A stretch of 11,295 bases of DNA from JAAFIP01 sp043766985. Its GTDB lineage: Bacteria > Pseudomonadota > Gammaproteobacteria > Burkholderiales > Burkholderiaceae_C. The stretch spans positions 1 through 11,295 of the forward strand of contig JAYUHM010000174.1 in NCBI GenBank assembly GCA_043766985.1, written 5' to 3'. The notes under the pieces were generated by a model, which was given only the letters and a program-made list of their open reading frames with translations, was not told the origin of the DNA and did no database searches. The position numbers were made by a program, and so were the translations under genes. Below, one piece after another: positions 6,868-11,295 of this stretch. Every line of letters begins with the position of its first letter. Position 1 is the first letter of the stretch.

Positions 6868-8190
6868 TTACGCCTTGGCGTCCGCCACGACATCAATGCA
6901 GCGCGCCGCATAAAACGGCCTGAGCAAATTGACCATGGACTCGGGTTTCAAACCCATCGACTGCGCCATATCGACCATGCGCTCAGGGCCTTTGCCCAGC
7001 AGGGCAAGCAGTTGGTGCTGCCCGGGCTGCAACATCAGCTCGGGCACGGGGGGCGGGCGGCGCAGCCGAATGCGGTTGGACATAAAACGGGCAGGCAGTT
7101 TGAGATCAGTCGACTGGTCTGACTTGGCGTAGTCCCAAAACAGCGCGTAGGTGGTGGTTTGGCGAAACTGGGTGGGAATGTCGTTGGCGCTGCGCAGGCG
7201 TTCGTACAAAATCGCATGCTCAAACGCCACCGAGGTCAGCTCGGGGTGCAGGCCAACGCGCCAGGTAGCATGGTCAAACACAGCCACCAGTTTGCCATCA
7301 TAAATCCAGTGCAAAGGCCGCTCGGACAGCTCTTTGCGGCGCGACCACAGCTCTTTGCCCAGCGCAATGCGCAGCGGCATGTCCAGCATGGTGAGCAAGT
7401 CGTCCATGCCTTCGGCGGCCATGTCAAACAAGGCCGCGTGCGCCGTTGGTACCGGGGTTTTGAACATGGACGAGGCCCCGGTGTCGAGCGAGCTGAGCTC
7501 GGCATACGGGTCTCGCGCTGTGGGCTCGGCCTGCACGCGCACGGCGTAGGGTACAAACCCGGCCGTGGCCATGGCTTTCACCACGTGGCGCGCGGGCCCC
7601 AGCAGGGTGTGGTTCGTGGCGGGGGACACATCGGGCCAGGGCTTGTCTTTGGGGTCGGCGGCGCATACGCGCTCCAGCAGCTCCAGCGCGTCACTGAACA
7701 CCTCGTAGTAGTTGGCGCGCAGCATGGTTTTGGGTGTGTGCAAGCGCTTGGTGGTGCGCAGTAGCTCCAGCAGGTCGCGCGCTACCACGGTGCTGCGCAG
7801 GCCCATCACCCAGTCGCCAAACAGGCGCTCGGGCGCATCTTTGTTCTCCCACAGCACCACAATTTTTTCATGCCGGTTGTCTTTGACGATGGCCTCCCAG
7901 GCTTGTTCCAAATAGTCGTTCAGCCCCTCCAGCCAGTGCACAAATACGCCATCGCCATACAGCAGCACCCCGGTCAAACCGCGGTTGCGGTTGTTACGTG
8001 CGCTGTGCTCATGCAGTTGTTTAAGTTGGGTCTCGGTGGGCTTGCCGCGCACCAGGCTGCACACCAGCATTTGGCCAAAGCGCTGCTGGGCGGCCTGGGT
8101 ATCGGGCGGGTACTGCAAGGTGTCGGGCGCGGTGGTGGCCACGTCGTCCGGGCCGTTTTGCGCCGGTGGGGTTAAGCGGCTGCTCACCAC
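6868..8190 (-). CDS. BLUF-domain protein with a long C-terminal region; key photochemical residues replaced
   Basis: A 440-residue soluble protein. Residues about 40-132 form a BLUF fold (blue-light sensing using FAD): NNRNRGLTGVLLYGDGVF (66-83), WLEG (86-89), KDNRHEKIVVL and FGDWVMGLR (124-132). The conserved Asn (N67), Trp (W127) and Met (M129) are present. The first-strand Tyr is missing (segment 40-49 is QMLVCSLVRG), and the flavin-contacting Gln is His85. Residues 133-390 match nothing I recognise; residues about 392-433 look like a small winged-helix-type domain. The GTG at 8190 (or 8187, overlapping the folB stop as GTGA) suggests coupling to folB. Met41 (8070) is a less likely start because it would cut into the first BLUF strand and has no ribosome binding site. 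An output through the C-terminal domain is inferred. Confidence 0.8.
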   Translation of the reverse strand: MVSSRLTPPAQNGPDDVATTAPDTLQYPPDTQAAQQRFGQMLVCSLVRGKPTETQLKQLHEHSARNNRNRGLTGVLLYGDGVFVHWLEGLNDYLEQAWEAIVKDNRHEKIVVLWENKDAPERLFGDWVMGLRSTVVARDLLELLRTTKRLHTPKTMLRANYYEVFSDALELLERVCAADPKDKPWPDVSPATNHTLLGPARHVVKAMATAGFVPYAVRVQAEPTARDPYAELSSLDTGASSMFKTPVPTAHAALFDMAAEGMDDLLTMLDMPLRIALGKELWSRRKELSERPLHWIYDGKLVAVFDHATWRVGLHPELTSVAFEHAILYERLRSANDIPTQFRQTTTYALFWDYAKSDQSTDLKLPARFMSNRIRLRRPPPVPELMLQPGQHQLLALLGKGPERMVDMAQSMGLKPESMVNLLRPFYAARCIDVVADAKA

Positions 8191-8552
8191 TGCCCCGTCT
8201 CTATGCGAATGGCCACTTCGCAGTCGTCAAAAATTTCCAGCTTGACGATTTTTACACGCACGCCCAGCACGCCGGGCAGGTGCATCAAGCGCACGCTGAG
8301 TTTGCCAATCAGGCTTTCCAGCAGGTTGATATGCCGCTCGGTGCATTCGTCGATGATGATTTGGCGCACCTTGCGGTAGTCCAGCACGTGGTTGATGTCG
8401 TCGTCGCTGGGCAGCAGGGGCTGGGTGCCCAGGTTGAGCTCGGCATCAACCTGGATCGGCTGCGACGCGGCTTTTTCGTGTTCCAAAATGCCCAAATTGG
8501 CCTGAAAGCGCAGGCCATTGAGGGTGAGGATTTGGGTGCCTTTGGTGGTCAT
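8184..8552 (-). CDS. folB: Dihydroneopterin aldolase family protein (FolB/FolX type)
   Basis: A 122-residue cytosolic tunnelling-fold enzyme. FolB cleaves 7,8-dihydroneopterin in folate synthesis; its paralogue FolX epimerises dihydroneopterin triphosphate on the way to monapterin. Visible landmarks are GILEHEK (catalytic-region Glu), DDDINHVLDYRKV, NLLESLIGKL (pterin-anchoring Glu) and VKIVKLEIF. FolB proteins usually have a Lys-Pro-Gly here (SKPG); this protein has Lys-Leu, as in E. coli FolX recalled from memory, and its INxxLxYRxV segment also resembles FolX. The FolB versus FolX assignment is therefore open. It sits 3 bases after the pteridine reductase gene and overlaps the BLUF gene start, forming an apparent three-gene unit. 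Confidence 0.85.
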   Translation of the reverse strand: MTTKGTQILTLNGLRFQANLGILEHEKAASQPIQVDAELNLGTQPLLPSDDDINHVLDYRKVRQIIIDECTERHINLLESLIGKLSVRLMHLPGVLGVRVKIVKLEIFDDCEVAIRIETGQW

Positions 8553-8555
8553 AAA

Positions 8556-9320
8556 CTACATCAACGAAAAGTCGCGCTCAAATTTCATCAAATGCTGGCC
8601 ACCATCGACCAGCAGCGTGGTACCGGTGATGGACTGGTTGGTTAAAGCAAAGAGTACCGCAGAACACACGTCCTGAGAAGTTGAGCTGTGCCCCAGTGGA
8701 CTGATGCGGTGCAGCGCTTGGAACTTCTCGTCACTCATCATGTGGCTGGGCAGGGTAAGGCCCGGGGCCACGCCCACCACCCGCAGGCGCGGCGCCAGCT
8801 CGATGGCCAGCATGGTATTGGCGGCCTCTAACGCGGCTTTGGACAGGGTGTAGCTTAAAAAGTCGGGGTTTTGGTTCCACAGCTTTTGGTCCAGCAGGTT
8901 GACTGCCGCACCGGTGGCCTGGCGCTGCGTGAGGTGCGCGTGCAAGGCCTGCGCCAGCACAATGGGCGCGCCGGTGTTGGCACGCAGGTGCTGCTCCATG
9001 GCGGCGTAGCTAAAGCTGGCGGGGGCGTCGTGCTCAAACAGCGCGGCGTTGTTGACCACGGCATCGACCCGGCCCATCTGCGCTACCACTTGGGGCAGCA
9101 GGGCGCGGGTAGAGGCTTCGTCGCTTAAATTCGCATGAAAATGGGCACAAGCCCCTGTAAATACATCACAGTCAGCTACTGTTTTTATAGCTTCTGTTGC
9201 CGAGCCGCGGTAATGCACCGCCACACGCCAGCCGGCGCGGGCCAGCGCCAGCGCAATGTCGCGGCCCAGCCGTTTGGCGGCACCGGTAACTAACACAACA
9301 GGAGTAGATGATGGGGGCAT
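8556..9320 (-). CDS. Short-chain dehydrogenase, pteridine reductase (PTR1/FolM)-like
   Basis: A 254-residue NADPH-dependent SDR. The cofactor motif TGAAKRLG is at residues 12-19 and NNAA at 90-93. The catalytic triad reads Asp144-Tyr157-Lys161, with Asp replacing the usual SDR Ser and a 13-residue Asp-Tyr spacing. This is the arrangement of Leishmania PTR1 and of FolM (dihydromonapterin reductase). The expected reaction is reduction of dihydropterin (and perhaps dihydrofolate) to the tetrahydro form. Its immediate neighbour is a FolB/FolX-type enzyme 3 bases downstream, supporting a pterin role. Residues 44-57 (AIKTVADCDVFTGA) are encoded by repeat copy C, yet protein length appears normal for the family. 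The gene is divergent from the methyltransferase, only 40 bases apart. Confidence 0.85.
   Translation of the reverse strand: MPPSSTPVVLVTGAAKRLGRDIALALARAGWRVAVHYRGSATEAIKTVADCDVFTGACAHFHANLSDEASTRALLPQVVAQMGRVDAVVNNAALFEHDAPASFSYAAMEQHLRANTGAPIVLAQALHAHLTQRQATGAAVNLLDQKLWNQNPDFLSYTLSKAALEAANTMLAIELAPRLRVVGVAPGLTLPSHMMSDEKFQALHRISPLGHSSTSQDVCSAVLFALTNQSITGTTLLVDGGQHLMKFERDFSLM
9150..9191 (-). repeat. Interspersed repeat copy C, inside the pteridine reductase gene
   Basis: The minus strand shows GCT-N10-TAGCTG-N18-GGGCT with the family spacing; similarity to copy A may extend down to about 9135 (a GTGCCCATTTTCATGC tail). It is strikingly AT-rich beside GC-rich coding sequence. It is read in sense and encodes residues 44-57 of the SDR, in a different codon phase from copies D and E. 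Confidence 0.7.
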
Positions 9321-9364
9321 GGCAGGTTATTCAGGGCAGACTATCACAGACAATATGGGCATGA
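9311..9364 (+). CDS. Possible leader peptide overlapping the methyltransferase start
   Basis: AGGAG at 9300-9304 lies 6 bases before an ATG at 9311 (and 3 before another at 9308). The frame runs 17 codons (MGAWQVIQGRLSQTIWA) and stops with a TGA at 9362-9364 that overlaps the methyltransferase ATG at 9361 as ATGA. This is the geometry of translational coupling. The AGGAG lies antisense to the first codons of the pteridine reductase gene, so it may be chance, and no promoter is evident upstream. Confidence 0.25.
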   Translation: MGAWQVIQGRLSQTIWA

Positions 9365-10485
9365 CTACTTTGAACCCTAGTGTATCTGACGCGCTGCGTG
9401 CAGTAATACTTAAATCTACCGCCGAAGCCGGTGGTTGGCTACCGTTTGACGCCTTTATGCACGCGGCGCTGTATGCGCCTGGCCTGGGGTACTACGCCAA
9501 CCCGTCGCAAAAATTTGGCCTGATGCCCCAAAGCGGCAGCGACTTTGTGACCGCGCCCGAGTTGTCACCCGTGTTTGGCGCCTGCGTGGGCGCACAGGTA
9601 GCGCAGGCCTTGCAGGCCAGCGGCACCCGCTGCGTGTACGAGTTTGGCGCCGGTACGGGCGCCATGGCACTACAAATATGTGAGCAGCTTGTGCCATTAA
9701 AAAATGGGCTGGAGCGCTATTTCATCATAGAAGTGTCCAGCAGCCTGCGCCAACGGCAACAAGAACTGCTCGCCCGGTTTGGCGACCGCGTGCAGTGGCT
9801 GGACGCCCTGCCCGAGCAAATGCAGGGCGTGGTGATTGGCAACGAAGTGTTGGACGCCATGCCGGTGAAATTGCTGGCGCGCCGAGGCGGCATCTGGCAT
9901 GAACGCGGCGTCGCCATGGAAGGTGAAAGTTTTTGCTGGCGTGATCAAGCCACCCCTCTGCGCCCGTCGATTGAAATTGACGGCCCGCACGATTACCTGA
10001 CCGAAATCCACCCGCAGGCGGAAGGGTTCATGCGCACCTTGGCTGACCATTTGCAACATGGCGCGGCATTCTTCATCGACTATGGCTTTCCCGAGCACGA
10101 GTATTACCACCCCCAGCGCCACATGGGCACGGTGATGTGCCACCGGGCGCACCTGGCGGATGCAAACCCCTTGGTGGACGCAGGCGAGAAAGACATCACG
10201 GCGCATGTCAACTTCACTGGCATTGCGCTGGCGGCGCAGGAAGCGGGCTTCGACGTATTGGGCTACTGCACGCAGGCGCGTTTTCTGATGAATTGCGGCT
10301 TGCTCGAACTGCTGGAAAATGCGTCTTTCCAAGATAAGGCCATGGCGCAAAAACTAATTTCTGAGCACGAAATGGGCGAGTTGTTCAAGGTGATCGGCCT
10401 TGAAAAACGGGCTAACCCAGAAGATGCGGCCGACCGCTGGCAAGCCATTGGTTTTTCCGCCGGTGACCGCACCCACACTTTGTAA
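9361..10485 (+). CDS. SAM-dependent methyltransferase, MidA/NDUFAF7 (DUF185) family
   Basis: A 374-residue cytosolic class I methyltransferase. Mitochondrial NDUFAF7 methylates an arginine of complex I; bacterial members are of uncertain target. The N-terminal part carries ALYAPGLGYY (36-45), SDFVTAPELSPVFG (60-73) and the SAM motif EFGAGTGA (94-101). IGNEVLDAMPV, FIDYGF and DITAHVNFT are further family signatures. Length is normal. I chose the ATG at 9361 because homologues begin shortly before the AGGW segment; in-frame ATGs at 9319 and 9355 are alternatives, and none has a strong ribosome binding site except through the possible leader peptide. Residues 103-117 (ALQICEQLVPLKNGL) coincide with repeat copy D. 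The DUF2905 gene follows after 13 bases. Confidence 0.9.
   Translation: MTTLNPSVSDALRAVILKSTAEAGGWLPFDAFMHAALYAPGLGYYANPSQKFGLMPQSGSDFVTAPELSPVFGACVGAQVAQALQASGTRCVYEFGAGTGAMALQICEQLVPLKNGLERYFIIEVSSSLRQRQQELLARFGDRVQWLDALPEQMQGVVIGNEVLDAMPVKLLARRGGIWHERGVAMEGESFCWRDQATPLRPSIEIDGPHDYLTEIHPQAEGFMRTLADHLQHGAAFFIDYGFPEHEYYHPQRHMGTVMCHRAHLADANPLVDAGEKDITAHVNFTGIALAAQEAGFDVLGYCTQARFLMNCGLLELLENASFQDKAMAQKLISEHEMGELFKVIGLEKRANPEDAADRWQAIGFSAGDRTHTL
9669..9710 (+). repeat. Interspersed repeat copy D, inside the methyltransferase gene
   Basis: Plus strand ACT-N10-GAGCAG-N18-GGGCT, same spacing as the other four copies. It contains an A-rich run and is read in sense as residues 103-117 of the MidA-type protein. 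It is closest to copy E: about 30 of 41 bases are identical and the codon phase is the same. Because protein length is normal for the family here, chance or convergence is not excluded. Confidence 0.5.
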
Positions 10486-10498
10486 CATCAACACCCTC

Positions 10499-10693
10499 AT
10501 GTTGCGCTGGATATTCGTCATCTTCCTGGCCTTGGTCTTGATCAACGCCTTCAGCCCGTTTTTGCGCCGCATGGGCTTTGGCAAGTTGCCGGGCGATTTG
10601 CATTTCAAACTGTTCGGGCGCGAATGGTATTTTCCGCTGGCGACCACCCTGGTGCTGAGTTTCATTGCCAGCGCGGTCAGCCACATGCTGTAG
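10499..10693 (+). CDS. DUF2905 family small membrane protein
   Basis: A 64-residue protein with two membrane segments (residues about 3-17 and 45-62), joined by RRMGFGKLPGDLHFKLFGREWYF. The LPGD motif between two helices and the YFPLATTLVLS start of helix two are the DUF2905 signature. The function of the family is unknown. I chose the ATG at 10499 because upstream residues in the same frame overlap the methyltransferase end and do not resemble the family. It lies 13 bases after the methyltransferase stop with no obvious ribosome binding site, so it is probably translated from a shared message. The ROK kinase gene starts 28 bases downstream. Confidence 0.88.
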   Translation: MLRWIFVIFLALVLINAFSPFLRRMGFGKLPGDLHFKLFGREWYFPLATTLVLSFIASAVSHML

Positions 10694-10721
10694 ATTCAAA
10701 CCGCCCCCGCCAGATAGCCCT

Positions 10722-11295
10722 ATGTTGCCTACGACCGCGCCTTCCATCGCCCTTCCCGCTGGCGCAGCGCCTTTGGCCTGCGTTGACATCGGCGGCACAA
10801 AAGTCGCCGTCAGCATGGCCGACCATCGGGGACTGGTTGGCACCTGCGTGGAGCCCACGGCCAAGAGCGGCACAAACGACGCGTTAGCAGCCCAGATATT
10901 GCGCATGATTGACCAGAGCGCTGCGGCAGCTGGGCTGGCGTGCAGCGACATCGCTCACGTGGGTGTGTCGTCCTGCGGCCCGTTTGTTCTCAAAAGCGGG
11001 TTGGTCGAACTGGCGGCGCCCAATATTTGCGGCGGTTTGGCCGGGCCCGAACGCGGCTTGCCCAACGACTGGCAAAGCGCCTTGCTGGAAGCGCCGTTGC
11101 GCCAGCATTTCTCCCAGGTGCGTGTGGAAAACGACGGCATCTCATCGCTTGAGGCCGAACGCCGCTGGGGCGCGTTGCAAGATGGCGGCAAGGCCCTCGA
11201 CCACTGCGCCTATGTCACGTGGAGCACGGGCATTGGGGTTGGCCTGTGTGTGGATGGCCGCGTGTTGCGCGGGAAAAATGGCAATGCTGGCCATG
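10722..11295 (+). CDS. ROK family sugar kinase (glucokinase-like), N-terminal part, cut by the window edge
   Basis: 191 codons are visible. ACVDIGGTK (residues 19-27) is the N-terminal phosphate-binding loop of ROK/actin-fold kinases. VENDG (135-139) holds the likely catalytic Asp138. WSTGIGVGL (167-175) and GKNGNAGH (184-191) match the ROK consensus; His191 is the first residue of the zinc-binding region, whose cysteines would lie past the edge. The expected reaction is ATP-dependent phosphorylation of glucose or another hexose (or N-acetyl sugar) in the cytosol; the sugar cannot be assigned without the C-terminal half. The ATG at 10722 has no strong Shine-Dalgarno and follows the DUF2905 stop by 28 bases. 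ROK repressors carry an N-terminal helix-turn-helix, absent here, so a kinase is favoured. Confidence 0.88.
   Translation, partial: MLPTTAPSIALPAGAAPLACVDIGGTKVAVSMADHRGLVGTCVEPTAKSGTNDALAAQILRMIDQSAAAAGLACSDIAHVGVSSCGPFVLKSGLVELAAPNICGGLAGPERGLPNDWQSALLEAPLRQHFSQVRVENDGISSLEAERRWGALQDGGKALDHCAYVTWSTGIGVGLCVDGRVLRGKNGNAGH

Noticed and set aside
6998..7028. AGCAG followed by GGGCT inside the BLUF gene, considered as a sixth repeat copy
   Set aside because: Spacing is 21 rather than 18 bases, the interval is GC-rich, and the upstream [AG]CT position does not fit.
8110..8112. Tyr27 of the BLUF protein as the flavin tyrosine
   Set aside because: It lies in the Pro/Ala/Gln-rich leader about 40 residues before the conserved Asn, whereas BLUF spacing is about 24 residues, so it cannot occupy strand 1.

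Overview
The window looks like a chromosomal segment of a betaproteobacterium, most likely of the family Comamonadaceae (Rhodoferax/Polaromonas-like). This is inferred from the moderately high GC content, the typical housekeeping genes (ttcA, folB/folX, a MidA/NDUFAF7-type methyltransferase, DUF2905, a ROK kinase), and short AT-rich interspersed repeats that I associate, from memory only, with that family. No rRNA, tRNA, CRISPR array, transposase or phage gene was seen.

Layout. (1) Positions 1-4901 hold a minus-strand gene series, read in transcription order as ttcA, a DUF4136-like lipoprotein, a histidine phosphatase, a D-threonine-aldolase-like PLP enzyme and an alkylglycerol-monooxygenase-like integral membrane hydroxylase. 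A possible partial minus-strand ORF runs off the left edge. (2) Positions 4902-8190 hold two convergent signalling genes. One is a plus-strand 7TMR-DISM receptor with a degenerate GGDEF domain. The other is a minus-strand BLUF-domain protein that lacks the key flavin-contacting Tyr and Gln. (3) Positions 8184-9320 hold a minus-strand pterin pair: a FolB/FolX-type enzyme and a PTR1/FolM-type pteridine reductase. (4) Positions 9361-11295 run on the plus strand: a MidA-type methyltransferase, a small DUF2905 membrane protein, and the first 191 codons of a ROK-family sugar kinase cut by the right edge.

How the genes may work together. The FolX-like plus FolM-like pair suggests synthesis of a reduced pterin such as tetrahydromonapterin. 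The membrane hydroxylase at the left resembles animal alkylglycerol monooxygenase, which is tetrahydropterin-dependent, so a functional link is possible but unproven. The two signalling genes interrupt what I would expect to be a folB/ttcA neighbourhood, and both carry degenerate sensory or output domains.

The strongest unexplained signal is a family of five short AT-rich repeats sharing the spaced pattern [AG]CT-N10-[TG]AGC[AT]G-N18-GGGCT. One fills an intergenic gap. The other four lie inside reading frames: a signal-peptide region, the PLP enzyme, the pteridine reductase and the methyltransferase. Two of them give the same peptide pattern, LQxCExLxxLxxGL, in unrelated enzymes.
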